The notes beneath the pieces were generated by a model that was not told where the DNA came from, made no database searches, and was given only the letters and a program-made list of their open reading frames with translations. A stretch of 64,000 nucleotides of DNA from contig NZ_CP073751.1 in NCBI RefSeq assembly GCF_020025155.1, positions 2,232,001-2,296,000 on the forward strand, in the 5' to 3' direction. The stretch's first letter is position 1; each line of letters opens with the position of its first letter. Shown piece after piece: positions 50,820-59,575 of the stretch. The position numbers and the translations under genes are program-made. Source of the DNA: Halopseudomonas nanhaiensis. Lineage in GTDB: Bacteria > Pseudomonadota > Gammaproteobacteria > Pseudomonadales > Pseudomonadaceae.

Positions 50820-53024
50820 TCAGCCGGCCAGCCCTGCCGCCCTGCCCCGCGCCGCATGCAGTTTCCGGTAGCTGTCGATCAGCCGCTGGTGCCGGTCCAG
50901 CCCATCCAGCTTCATGCTGGTCGGCGTCAGGCCATGAAAACGCACACTGCCACTCACCGAACCAATCACCGCATCCATGCGCGGATTGCCGAACATGCGG
51001 CGGAAGTTGACCTCGAAGTCTGCCAGTTCCAGTTCGCTGTCCAGCTGTACCTCGAGTACCGCATTGAGCGCCTGATAGAACAGACCGCGCTCGGCAGTGT
51101 TGTCATTGAACTGCAAAAACGCCTCGACCTGCTCCTTGGCTTCGTCAAACTGCTTGAGGGCCAGATGGATAAGCAGCTTCAATTCGAGGATGGTCAGCTG
51201 CCCCCACACGGTGTTGTCATCGAATTCAATGCCGATGAGTGTGGTGATGTCCGTGTAATCGTCCAGCTCACTTTCTTCAAGACGCTCCACGAGTGCCTGC
51301 AGGGCGTCGTCGTCCAGGCTGTGCAGATTGAGGATGTCTTCGCGGAAGAAAAGGGCCTTGTTGGTGTTGTCCCAGATGAGATCCTCGATCGGGTAGATCT
51401 CCGAGTAACCCGGCACCAGGATGCGACAGGCGGCTGCGCCCAGGTCGTCGTAAACCGCCATGTAGGTTTCCTTGCCCATGTCCGCAAGGATGCCGAACAA
51501 GGTAGCGGCTTCGTCCGCGTTGGGATCGTCTGCCCGGCTGGTGAAATCCCACTCGACGAAGTCGAAATCCGATCTGGCGCTGAAGAACCGCCAGGACACG
51601 ACGCCACTGGAATCAATGAAGTGCTCGACGAAGTTGTTCGGCTCCATGACGGCATGGCTTTCAAAGGTTGGCTGCGGCAGGTCGTTCAGGCCCTCGAAGC
51701 TTCGGCCCTGCAGCAGTTCGGTCAGGCTGCGCTCCAGCGCAACCTCAAAGCTGGGATGCGCGCCGAATGAAGCGAAGACGCCGCCGGTACGCGGATTCAT
51801 CAACGTGACGCACATCACCGGGAATTTACCGCCGAGCGACGCGTCCTTGACCAGTACCGGAAACCCCTGCTCTTCCAGTCCCTGGATCCCGGCAACGATG
51901 GCCGGGTATTTGGCCAGCACGGCCTCTGGCACGTCCGGCAGGGCGAGCTCACCTTCAAGAATCTCCCGCTTGACCGCCCGTTCGAAAATCTCCGACAGAC
52001 ACTGCACCTGCGCTTCGGCCAGGGTGTTGCCGGCGCTCATGCCGTTACTCAGATAGAGGTTCTCGATCAGATTGGAGGGGAAGTACACCTCTTCGCCGTC
52101 GGACTGCCGCACGAACGGCAGCGCGCAGATGCCCCGCGCCTCGTTCCCGGAATTGGTGTCGATCAGGTGCGAACCGCGCAGATCACCGTCCGGGTTGTAG
52201 ATCGCCAGGCAGTACTCGTCGAGCAGGCCGGCGGGCAACGCATCCCTTCGCCCTGGCTTGAACCAGCGCTCGTTCGGGTAATGCACAAAGGCTGCGCTGG
52301 CAATGTCCTCGCCCCAGAACTGGTCGTTGTAGAAGAAGTTGCAATTCAGTCGCTCGATGAACTCGCCCAGTGCAGACGCCAGGGCTGCCTCCTTGGTCGC
52401 GCCCTTGCCGTTGGTAAAGCACATCGGTGACTGCGCATCGCGGATATGCAGCGACCACACGTTCGGCACGATGTTGCGCCATGAGGCGATCTCGATCTTC
52501 ATGCCCAGACCGGCCAGCAGCGCCGACATGTTGGCAATGGTCTGCTCCAGCGGCAGATCCTTGCCGAGGATCCGGGTCTCCGCTCCGGTCGCCAGCTCCG
52601 GCAACAGCAATGCCTGAGCGTCGGCGTCCAGATTGTCCACTTCCTCGATGATGAAGTCCGGCCCGGTCTGAACGGCCTTCTTTACGGTGCAACGGTCTAT
52701 CGAGCGCAATATGCCCTGACGATCCTTTGCGGACATGTCGGCTGGCAGCTCGACCTGAATCTTGAAGGTCTGCTTGTAGCGGTTATCCGGATCGACGATG
52801 TTGTTCTGCGACAGGCGAATGTTGTCGGTCGAGATCCCGCGGGTATTGCAGTACAGCTTGACGAAGTAGGCCGCGCACAGGGCCGAGGAAGCGAGGAAGT
52901 AATCGAACGGCCCCGGCGCCGAGCCGTCACCCTTGTAACGAATGGGCTGATCGGAGACCACAGTGAAATCGTCGAACCTGGCTTCGAGGCGAAGGTTGTC
53001 GAGAAAGTTGACCTTGATTTCCAT
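50820..53024 (-). CDS. OsmC-YcaO fusion protein
   Basis: A 734-residue three-part protein. The N-terminal OsmC-like domain (about 1-140) has GDGSAPGPFDYFLASSALCAAYFVK and a possible peroxidatic Cys pair. The YcaO domain (about 150-530) follows E. coli YcaO closely: SWRNIVPNVWSLHIRDAQSPMCFTNGKGATKEAALASALGEFIERL (in parts), NGMSAGNTLAEAQVQCLSEIFER, and ASFGAHPSFEVALERSLTELLQGRS. A helical TPR-like tail (about 560-734) completes it. YcaO proteins activate backbone amides with ATP; the E. coli homologue is tied to RimO-linked S12 methylthiolation. No TOMM precursor is adjacent. Confidence 0.93.
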   Translation of the reverse strand: MEIKVNFLDNLRLEARFDDFTVVSDQPIRYKGDGSAPGPFDYFLASSALCAAYFVKLYCNTRGISTDNIRLSQNNIVDPDNRYKQTFKIQVELPADMSAKDRQGILRSIDRCTVKKAVQTGPDFIIEEVDNLDADAQALLLPELATGAETRILGKDLPLEQTIANMSALLAGLGMKIEIASWRNIVPNVWSLHIRDAQSPMCFTNGKGATKEAALASALGEFIERLNCNFFYNDQFWGEDIASAAFVHYPNERWFKPGRRDALPAGLLDEYCLAIYNPDGDLRGSHLIDTNSGNEARGICALPFVRQSDGEEVYFPSNLIENLYLSNGMSAGNTLAEAQVQCLSEIFERAVKREILEGELALPDVPEAVLAKYPAIVAGIQGLEEQGFPVLVKDASLGGKFPVMCVTLMNPRTGGVFASFGAHPSFEVALERSLTELLQGRSFEGLNDLPQPTFESHAVMEPNNFVEHFIDSSGVVSWRFFSARSDFDFVEWDFTSRADDPNADEAATLFGILADMGKETYMAVYDDLGAAACRILVPGYSEIYPIEDLIWDNTNKALFFREDILNLHSLDDDALQALVERLEESELDDYTDITTLIGIEFDDNTVWGQLTILELKLLIHLALKQFDEAKEQVEAFLQFNDNTAERGLFYQALNAVLEVQLDSELELADFEVNFRRMFGNPRMDAVIGSVSGSVRFHGLTPTSMKLDGLDRHQRLIDSYRKLHAARGRAAGLAG

Positions 53025-53138
53025 GGGGCACCCGGATGACGAACGAATAGGGCCGCCATTATCCGGCTTTTGCGCTGGAAGTCATGTAATGGCCATGGCC
53101 AACCCGGTCACCGCCGACGGGTTGGCCATGGCAGCTGG

Positions 53139-53894
53139 TCAATCGTGCGGAGCGGCCGTCTGCTTCGCCAAGCTCTGTTCTGATCTGTTCGCCCAGTACT
53201 GACGCACGACGATCGGGGCGAAACGCAGCAGGTCTGTCGCCGAGCAGTTCAGAGAACGGGCAGATGCATGCAGGCGTTCAAGCTTGAAGGTATGCATCCA
53301 CGCTGGCGCGGGCTCCTGCTCCTCGATCAGTGAATCCAGTGCGTTGCCCAGGCATAGGCCAACGCCTTCTATGCTGCCGCGATCGCGTGTCTGCATCGCC
53401 AGCAGTTCCTGTGCAGGACAGGGCAGGCAAAACAGCACGATCGGGGCCGGATGTTCGGAAATGAATCTGAGGCATCCTTCCTGGACCTCCCTGTTGTGCA
53501 TATGAGGTATCGGCGGGTAATGGTGATTGAGCGTCACCGAGGGATAACGTCGGCGCAGTATGCGTACGATGCGCGGCTCGCACCCGATGACGGTCACCGG
53601 CCAGTCATTCATCGCGGCCTTCTCGAGGAAAGTTTCAGCAAGCTCCCGCATGGGCACGACCTGAGGCAGCTCGCTTTTGCACAGCTTGAAGAAGGAGAGC
53701 ATCGCGGCGCTGTCGCAGACGCAGTGACTGGCCTTCGCATAGGCCTGCTGGAGATCGCCATGCTGATTCAGGCACACCAGCTGACTCAGATTGGCGGACA
53801 ATACATAACTGAACCGTGCGTTGAAGGCTGTTTCTATTTCTTCTATCAGCCGATGTGGTGATTCTTTATAGAATTCTACGTTGAAGGCTCTCAC
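53139..53894 (-). CDS. WecG/TagA/CpsF-family glycosyltransferase
   Basis: A 251-residue protein from GTG 53894 (GGGAG 5 nt upstream); the frame continues 30 nt up to a TTG without a ribosome site. It follows the WecG/TagA pattern: VLSANLSQLVCLNQHGDLQQAYAKASHCVCDSAAMLSFFKL (in parts; NA.V/N and DG/DS loops), TVIGCEPRIVRILRRRYP and the family block VLFCLPCPAQE. Family enzymes transfer ManNAc(A) or similar to a lipid-linked GlcNAc. The usual GxPxQE core is altered to LPCPAQE. No polysaccharide cluster surrounds it. Confidence 0.8.
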   Translation of the reverse strand: MRAFNVEFYKESPHRLIEEIETAFNARFSYVLSANLSQLVCLNQHGDLQQAYAKASHCVCDSAAMLSFFKLCKSELPQVVPMRELAETFLEKAAMNDWPVTVIGCEPRIVRILRRRYPSVTLNHHYPPIPHMHNREVQEGCLRFISEHPAPIVLFCLPCPAQELLAMQTRDRGSIEGVGLCLGNALDSLIEEQEPAPAWMHTFKLERLHASARSLNCSATDLLRFAPIVVRQYWANRSEQSLAKQTAAPHD

Positions 53895-54231
53895 TGCTAC
53901 TCCCTGGCCAATTCGAACGACCAAATGAATCGGGCATGCCCGATAAACTATCGACGAAGCGTGCCGCGGCTTAGTTCCTGATCGCCATCATCCTGCAGGC
54001 CGTCAGGGAAAATACTGTGCGCCAGCGCACAAATCCAAACCTATCCGCTTGCAGTGGCTGACGTACCGGGTGTGGGCATACAGAGTGCGCAGCAGCCGGA
54101 AAAGGCCTAGCCAGAGCCTTAGAAACGTTCGAGGCCGACCGTTCGGCGGAGAACAACGGAAAACTGACGTCAGCGCGACGAACGGTTGACCAGCGCGTGA
54201 ACTGGGCACAGGCGCCTCGGTCAGACCCGAC
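53895..54231. other. intergenic region with dispersed 14-mer
   Basis: A 337-bp gap; the only feature I recognise is the 14-mer ACGGAAAACTGACG at 54156. The rest shows no gene. Confidence 0.5.
54156..54169. promoter_or_regulatory. dispersed 14-mer, third copy
   Basis: ACGGAAAACTGACG differs by one base from the 34848 copy and lies 63 bp before the start of a small ORF, close to the spacing seen at 34881/34944. Confidence 0.4.
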
Positions 54232-54468
54232 ATGCAGACTTTCTTTTATCTTCTAGATCAAAATGTTGTGCTGGAGCCCGCCCGGGAAGTGTTGCCCGGG
54301 CTATGGGTGGGCAGGCATTCGGGCGCGGCGCTGGAGCATCTGGCTCAAAAGCACCGCTCGCTTGTGCTGGTCGATCAGAAAGAGTTGCGCAAGCTTAGCG
54401 GTACCGCTGTCGAGCACTTCCTGGCACACCGCCACGCGCCAGCAGCGCGTCAGCAACAATCCTCGTAA
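54232..54468 (+). CDS. possible small protein of unknown function
   Basis: A 78-codon frame (MQTFFYLLDQNVVLEP...) that begins hydrophobic and continues with a mixed, plausible composition (LPGLWVGRHSGAALEHLAQ). It has no clear ribosome site and no family I recognise. Support comes mainly from the upstream 14-mer and the lack of an overlapping gene. Confidence 0.3.
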   Translation: MQTFFYLLDQNVVLEPAREVLPGLWVGRHSGAALEHLAQKHRSLVLVDQKELRKLSGTAVEHFLAHRHAPAARQQQSS

Positions 54469-54645
54469 GAGCTGCACTCCCCCGCCTCCGAGCCCCTGAG
54501 CAATTCGGTACGCTGAGACGACTGAAGATTCTTAACCGCACGACTTTTTTGATGCACTCAACACATTGATCGCGATCCGGGATTGCATTGGATTTATAGG
54601 TTCCCGCTTGGCAGAGTGATCTGACCAACAAGAAGGAACCCATCC

Positions 54646-56631
54646 ATGCGCACTCCCACTACCAAGGGCCTCGCTCGCGGCCTGGCCGTGCTCAGCCTCG
54701 CCCTGCCAGCATCGCTGCTGGCCGGTCCCAACCCTGCCTCTGAAGCGACGTCGCGAGCCCATGCTGCTGTGCTGGACAAGCTGGACTTCGAGGATCAGCA
54801 ATCCTTCGAGGACGCACGCCGCGGCTTTATTGCCCGGATCACCGAGGATCAGTTGGTCGACGCCCAGGGCAATACCATCTGGTCGACCCGCGCCTATGAT
54901 TTTCTCGAGGCAGAGCAGGCCCCGGATACCGTCAATCCCAGCCTCTGGCGACAGGCTCGGCTGAATTCGATTCACGGGCTGTTCGAGGTGGTGGACGGGA
55001 TCTATCAGATCCGCGGGATGGATCTCTCGAACATGACCATCGTGGAGGGCAAGGAAGGCCTGATCATCATCGATCCCCTGCTGACGCCAGCGACGGCGAA
55101 AGCCGGCCTGGAACTGTATCGCCAGCATCGATCGGACAAGCCTGTGGTGGCGGTAATGTATACCCACTCACATGCCGATCACTTTGCCGGAGTGAAGGGG
55201 GTGATCAGTCAGGATGACGTCGACCAGGGCCGCGTCAAGGTTTACGCACCGGATGGGTTCCTCGAGCATGCCGTGAGCGAGAACGTCATCGCAGGTAACG
55301 CGATGACCCGTCGCGCCTCGTACATGTATGGCACCGCGCTGCCGATCAATGCGCAGGGCCACGTCGATACCGGCCTGGGCAAGGGGTTGTCGATGGGTCC
55401 ACGGACACTGATCGCACCGACTGACATCATTACCAACAACGGCGTGCAGACCATCGCCGGGGTGCCCATCGACTTTCAGCTGGCGCCTGGCAGCGAGGCG
55501 CCTGCCGAAATGATGATGTACTTTCCCGACAAGCGCGTTTTCAACACTGCCGAAGTAACGTCCCAGCACCTGCACAACATCTACACCTTGCGCGGGGCAG
55601 AAATTCGCGATGCCAGTCGCTGGTCACGGTATATCGATGAAGTGCTGGCAGACTACGGCGATCGCACCGATGTGCTGATCGGCCAGCATCACTGGCCGGT
55701 ATGGGGGACGGACTCCGCCAGGCATTTTCTCACCGTGCAGCGCGATCTGTACAAGTTCATTCATGATCAGAGCGTGCGGCTGATGAACCACGGCTACCGT
55801 CCCGGCGAGATCGCCGAAACCATCAAGCTGCCAGCCAGCCTTGCTGGAGAATGGGCTGCACGTGATTACTACGGCACGCTCAAGCACAACTCGCGGGCCA
55901 TTTATCAGCGCTATCTGGGCTGGTATGACGCCAACCCGGCGAACCTGGACCCGCCGCCTCCGGTGGAGGAAGCACAAAAATCGATCGAGTACATGGGTGG
56001 CATCGATCAGGTCATCCAGCGCGCTCGCACCGATTACCAAGCAGGCAACTATCGCTGGGTAGCGTCGGTCATGAGCAAGGCCGTGTTCGCAGAACCGGGC
56101 AATCAGCAAGCGCGCGACCTGGCTGCGGATGCCATGGAGCAGCTCGGCTACCAGGCCGAATCGGGGCCCTGGCGTGACGTGTACCTGTCTGCCGCCCAGG
56201 ATCTGCGCGGCAGCAGCAAGCCCTCAGGCGGCTCCAGCGGCGGGAGTGGGGACATGCTTGAGGGTCTGACGACCGGCATGGTATTCGACCTGTTCGGGGT
56301 GCGTCTCAACGGCCCGAAGGCCGACGGCAAGCATATCGTCCTGAACTGGCATTTCACCGACACCGATGAACACATTCGCACCAACCTGCAAAACGCGACG
56401 CTTACCTGGCTACCCGATCGGCAGTCCGATGAAGCAGCCGCGAGCGTAACGCTGACCCGGGCCACGTTGAACGAGGTGCTGTTACGCAAGACCAGCTTCC
56501 CCGAAGCGATCAGAAGTGGGCACATCAAGATCAAGGGTGATGGGAGCAAGCTGTTCGAACTGCTTGGTCTGCTGGATGAGTTCAAGCCTGGCTTTTCACT
56601 GGTCGGGCCGGTCGAGCTGGAAGCACGGTGA
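54646..56631 (+). CDS. sdsA1: SdsA1-type alkylsulfatase (metallo-beta-lactamase fold)
   Basis: A 661-residue exported enzyme; AGAAGGAA lies 8 nt before the ATG. A signal peptide (residues 1-27, ending LLAG) fits secretion. The binuclear zinc site starts with THSHADH (173-179), with GHVDTGLGKGLS and NTAEVTSQHLHNIYTLRGAEIRD further on, and the C-terminal SCP2-like domain (about 535-661) is present. SdsA1 of P. aeruginosa hydrolyses sodium dodecyl sulfate and similar primary alkyl sulfates to alcohols and sulfate. The gene stands alone; no SdsB-type LysR gene is adjacent. Confidence 0.93.
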   Translation: MRTPTTKGLARGLAVLSLALPASLLAGPNPASEATSRAHAAVLDKLDFEDQQSFEDARRGFIARITEDQLVDAQGNTIWSTRAYDFLEAEQAPDTVNPSLWRQARLNSIHGLFEVVDGIYQIRGMDLSNMTIVEGKEGLIIIDPLLTPATAKAGLELYRQHRSDKPVVAVMYTHSHADHFAGVKGVISQDDVDQGRVKVYAPDGFLEHAVSENVIAGNAMTRRASYMYGTALPINAQGHVDTGLGKGLSMGPRTLIAPTDIITNNGVQTIAGVPIDFQLAPGSEAPAEMMMYFPDKRVFNTAEVTSQHLHNIYTLRGAEIRDASRWSRYIDEVLADYGDRTDVLIGQHHWPVWGTDSARHFLTVQRDLYKFIHDQSVRLMNHGYRPGEIAETIKLPASLAGEWAARDYYGTLKHNSRAIYQRYLGWYDANPANLDPPPPVEEAQKSIEYMGGIDQVIQRARTDYQAGNYRWVASVMSKAVFAEPGNQQARDLAADAMEQLGYQAESGPWRDVYLSAAQDLRGSSKPSGGSSGGSGDMLEGLTTGMVFDLFGVRLNGPKADGKHIVLNWHFTDTDEHIRTNLQNATLTWLPDRQSDEAAASVTLTRATLNEVLLRKTSFPEAIRSGHIKIKGDGSKLFELLGLLDEFKPGFSLVGPVELEAR

Positions 56632-56723
56632 GTAACCGCCCGACCGGTGACGCAATGGCAGAGATGTCGCTGTAGCTGAGAGCCGGGTGTCGAGCGTCCC
56701 CGCGGGTACCCGTTGCTAAGCTT

Positions 56724-56750
56724 GCGTCGCTCCGCATGTGGGAGCGACGC
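56724..56750. terminator. strong hairpin between alkylsulfatase and DoxX genes
   Basis: GCGTCGCTCC-GCATGTG-GGAGCGACGC forms a perfect 10-bp stem in the 158-bp convergent gap. No T run, but the stem is strong enough to end or protect both transcripts. Confidence 0.6.
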
Positions 56751-56789
56751 TCTCCCCTGGATCAGGGTTCATGATGCTCGACCCTGGCC

Positions 56790-57179
56790 TCACGCAGGCC
56801 GCCTGCGTTCATCGACACTCAACGCACCCGGTCCCACTGCGGCTACGAACAGCAGCCCGCCAATCATGGAAATTTCCTTCCAGAAGCTGTTCCACTCCCC
56901 TTCTACCCAGAACGGATGGAAGATGAAAGCGGTTCCCAGTGTGAACAAAACCAGCAATAGCGCAGCGATACGCGTCTGGAACCCGATGATCACCGCCAGC
57001 CCGCCGAACAGCTTGATGGCAAATCCGATCCATACCGCAAATGCCGGCACGCCCTTGGAGGCGGCGTAGTCGACAGGTACGTCGCCAACCAGCAGGCCGA
57101 AGCCGCCTATGAAGTAGATCAGCACCAGGAGAATGCGGCCCAGGGCCATGAGGTATTTGTTGTGAAGAGACTCGAGCAT
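56790..57179 (-). CDS. DoxX family membrane protein
   Basis: A 129-residue inner-membrane protein with four hydrophobic segments (LMALGRILLVLIYFIGGFGLL, VWIGFAIKLFGGLAVIIGF, IAALLLVLFTLGTAFIFHPF, SMIGGLLFVAAVGP). It is the DoxX/YphA type with the conserved G.....I....GF..R layout. Family members are linked to oxidative-stress or respiratory functions without a general activity. It starts 8 nt after the CDF gene's stop, forming a two-gene operon. Confidence 0.9.
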   Translation of the reverse strand: MLESLHNKYLMALGRILLVLIYFIGGFGLLVGDVPVDYAASKGVPAFAVWIGFAIKLFGGLAVIIGFQTRIAALLLVLFTLGTAFIFHPFWVEGEWNSFWKEISMIGGLLFVAAVGPGALSVDERRRPA

Positions 57180-57187
57180 GAGAGTAC

Positions 57188-58066
57188 CTATCCCGGTTTG
57201 CTGTCAGTTTCCCAAAGCGTAGCGGCACGTTCACCGCCGTCAACCATCGACTCACCTCTCCGGGTAAAGCCTGGCTCGTGGCAGGTATCGGCGGTAGCGG
57301 TCTCGCAACAAGGAACCGGGTCCTGAACGGTCTGGCCACAGCTCGAACGGTGCTCACCTTGCGGGGTTGCACACGCAGGGGCCGCGGGCGTTCCTGCCGA
57401 GCTGCGGCAGCCGTCCGCCCGCTCCATGGAAGCCGTTTTTCCGTCGTCGGCTGACGCCCGTCGCCATTCGATCCAGGACTCCGTCAGAACCTGTCGCGCC
57501 GAGTGCAGGAACAGCAAGGCAATGGCCAGCCCGACAATCACGTCCGGCCACAGCGTGCCCGTCAGCCCAACGAGGACCGCAGCGACGATCACGCTGGAAT
57601 TGGCGATCAGGTCATTGCGCGAGCATAGCCATGTAGACTTCATGTTCAGGTCGTCGCTGCGATGACGATAGAGCATCGCGAAACACAGCGCATTGGCCGC
57701 AAGCGCTGCAGCGCCCACCAGCCCCATCCACTGCGCCTCCGGCACACCGCCGGTCACCAGCTTGCGCGCGGCGTCCGCGATTACCAGCACGGCAAACAGC
57801 AGCATCAGCGTACCCTTGAAAAACGCTGCGCCAGCGCGGGTCCGGGCACTTCGATGCAGCACGTACAGCGTCAGCGCATAGACCGAGGCATCACCGAACA
57901 TGTCCAGCGAGTCGGCCAGCAACGCCGTGGAGCCGATGAGCCAGCCGGCGGCGAACTCGATCAGGAACATGCCGGCATTGATTGCCAGAACGATGTACAG
58001 CACACGACTCTGCGCGTCGCGCAACCGCGCCAGTTCGCTCCCCTTGTCTTCACAACACCTGTCCAC
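57188..58066 (-). CDS. cation diffusion facilitator-family transporter with Cys-rich tail
   Basis: A 292-residue protein from GTG 58066, with GGGAGGG 8 nt upstream; the frame extends 30 codons further without support. Six hydrophobic segments carry the CDF signature ADSLDMFGDASVYAL (Asp residues in helix 2) and NDLIANSSVIVAAVLVG (Asn/Asp in helix 5). The N-terminus VDRCCEDKG and the tail after the last helix hold several Cys (CATPQGEHRSSC, PVPCCETATADTCHE), unlike the short tails of ordinary CDFs. This suggests a soft-metal (Co, Ni, Cd, Zn) sensor. Operon with DoxX. Confidence 0.85.
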   Translation of the reverse strand: MDRCCEDKGSELARLRDAQSRVLYIVLAINAGMFLIEFAAGWLIGSTALLADSLDMFGDASVYALTLYVLHRSARTRAGAAFFKGTLMLLFAVLVIADAARKLVTGGVPEAQWMGLVGAAALAANALCFAMLYRHRSDDLNMKSTWLCSRNDLIANSSVIVAAVLVGLTGTLWPDVIVGLAIALLFLHSARQVLTESWIEWRRASADDGKTASMERADGCRSSAGTPAAPACATPQGEHRSSCGQTVQDPVPCCETATADTCHEPGFTRRGESMVDGGERAATLWETDSKPG

Positions 58067-58165
58067 AAGCAGCCCTCCCTGAAAAGAATGATTCGAGCAT
58101 GAAGGCTGTAGTGGCTTCAGGGTCAAGCCTTTTGCGCGCGGCGGCCTGCTGCGCACCGGTCTGCC

Positions 58166-59575
58166 TTAGGCAGCGTCCGGAGCGCCGGCCAGCGAGCGGT
58201 AGACGCCGACCATGGCCAGCGCGCGCTCGGTCTGGCTTCGTACCAGGTCATCGCGTATGGCGGTAAATTCCTGTTCAGCGGCCAGTAGTTCGAAATAACC
58301 GATCAGCCCCTGCTCATAACGGTCACGCGCCTGCTCGACCGCCTGGCCTGCTGCGTCCGCGGCACTCTGCAGCAACATCACCCTATGCTGCGCATGGTGG
58401 TAGCGCAGCAGCCAGGTTTCGGTCTCCTCCAGCGCCAGCAGCACGGCCTGCCGATAATCCGCGAGCAATCTGGCCGATTGAGCGTCGGCAGCGTCGATGC
58501 GAGCCTGCACCTGCGCGCGGTCGAGAAAGCTCCAGTCCACGCCCAGCGCCACCCGGCCGGTACGCGTCCCGCCCGTGAAGAGATCCGAGCCGTTGCCCGC
58601 AAGCGAGCCGAGCAGGCCGTCCAGCGTGAACCGCGGGAACAGGTCCGCTGTCGCAACGCCGATGCGTGCGCTGGCGGCGGCCAGGCGACGTTCGGCCGCC
58701 TGGATATCCGGCCTGCGACGCAGTACCTCGCCGGGACTGCCGGCGCTGATCGTCGGCTGGCGGCGAGGAAGATCGCCCGGCGTTGCCAAAACCTGGGCCA
58801 ATGCGGTCGGGCTCTGTCCGGTCAACACGCCAATACGGTGGATGGCGCTTCCGATCGACGCTTCAAGCTGCGGAATAGCTGCTCGGTTGGTGTCGAGCTG
58901 GGCACGGGCACGCACCTGATCGAACAGCGTGCCGCGTCCGGCTTCCAGCCTCACACCGACGATATCCAGCGAAGCCTGCTGCAGCCGGACACTGTCCTGC
59001 GCGACACGCAATTGCTGCTGCAACCCGCGCAGCTCGAAATAACTGCTGGCAACCTGGCCGGCGAGCGCCACCTGCAGCGTCTGCCGATCGGCGCCGGCTG
59101 CCTGCAGCTCGGCCTCGCTGGACTGCGTAGCCCGGCGCAAGCGTCCGAACAGATCCAGCTCCCAACTCAGCGCCACGCCAGCCTGATAGCGCTCAAGGTG
59201 TTGCTCGTCGGACGGCAGTCGCTCTACTTCGGCCAGACGCTGACCCGAGGCAGCAGCGCCAGCGGTGACACTTGGGAGCTGATTACGGCGGGCGCCCCGC
59301 AACAGGGCCTCGGCCTCCTGATAGCGAGCCAGGGCAGCCTGAAGGTTCTGGTTTTCTGCCAGCGTGCGCTTGATCAGCTGTGCCAGCAGCGGGTCTTCAA
59401 AACCCTGCCAGAACAGCAGATCAGCTGGTGCAGCGAACGCCCCTGAAGGCTCCGTGGCCGACGGCGCGTGGGTGAAGCGCTTCAATGCGATCGGCTCGGG
59501 CGACTGGTACTCCGGCCCCACTGCACAGGCTCCCAGGAGTCCCGCGAGAGAAATGACGCCAGCCATCTTATACAT
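58166..59575 (-). CDS. RND efflux outer-membrane lipoprotein (OprM/OprN type)
   Basis: A 469-residue TolC-type channel from ATG 59575, with AGGAG 6 nt upstream; a longer in-frame start at 59602 lacks one. The lipobox is LLGAC (about Cys17), then VGPEYQSPEPIALKRF, the standard OprM/OprN entry. Internal duplication, FDQVRARAQLDTNRAAIPQLEASI, LLRRRPDIQAAERRLAAASARIG (in part) and a C-terminal helix are present. It docks with the inner-membrane pump. It overlaps the pump gene's stop by 8 nt. Confidence 0.94.
   Translation of the reverse strand: MYKMAGVISLAGLLGACAVGPEYQSPEPIALKRFTHAPSATEPSGAFAAPADLLFWQGFEDPLLAQLIKRTLAENQNLQAALARYQEAEALLRGARRNQLPSVTAGAAASGQRLAEVERLPSDEQHLERYQAGVALSWELDLFGRLRRATQSSEAELQAAGADRQTLQVALAGQVASSYFELRGLQQQLRVAQDSVRLQQASLDIVGVRLEAGRGTLFDQVRARAQLDTNRAAIPQLEASIGSAIHRIGVLTGQSPTALAQVLATPGDLPRRQPTISAGSPGEVLRRRPDIQAAERRLAAASARIGVATADLFPRFTLDGLLGSLAGNGSDLFTGGTRTGRVALGVDWSFLDRAQVQARIDAADAQSARLLADYRQAVLLALEETETWLLRYHHAQHRVMLLQSAADAAGQAVEQARDRYEQGLIGYFELLAAEQEFTAIRDDLVRSQTERALAMVGVYRSLAGAPDAA

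Noticed and set aside
58385..59446. 353-codon plus-strand frame opposite the outer-membrane channel gene
   Set aside because: Antisense shadow of a lipoprotein channel with clear signal peptide and family motifs.
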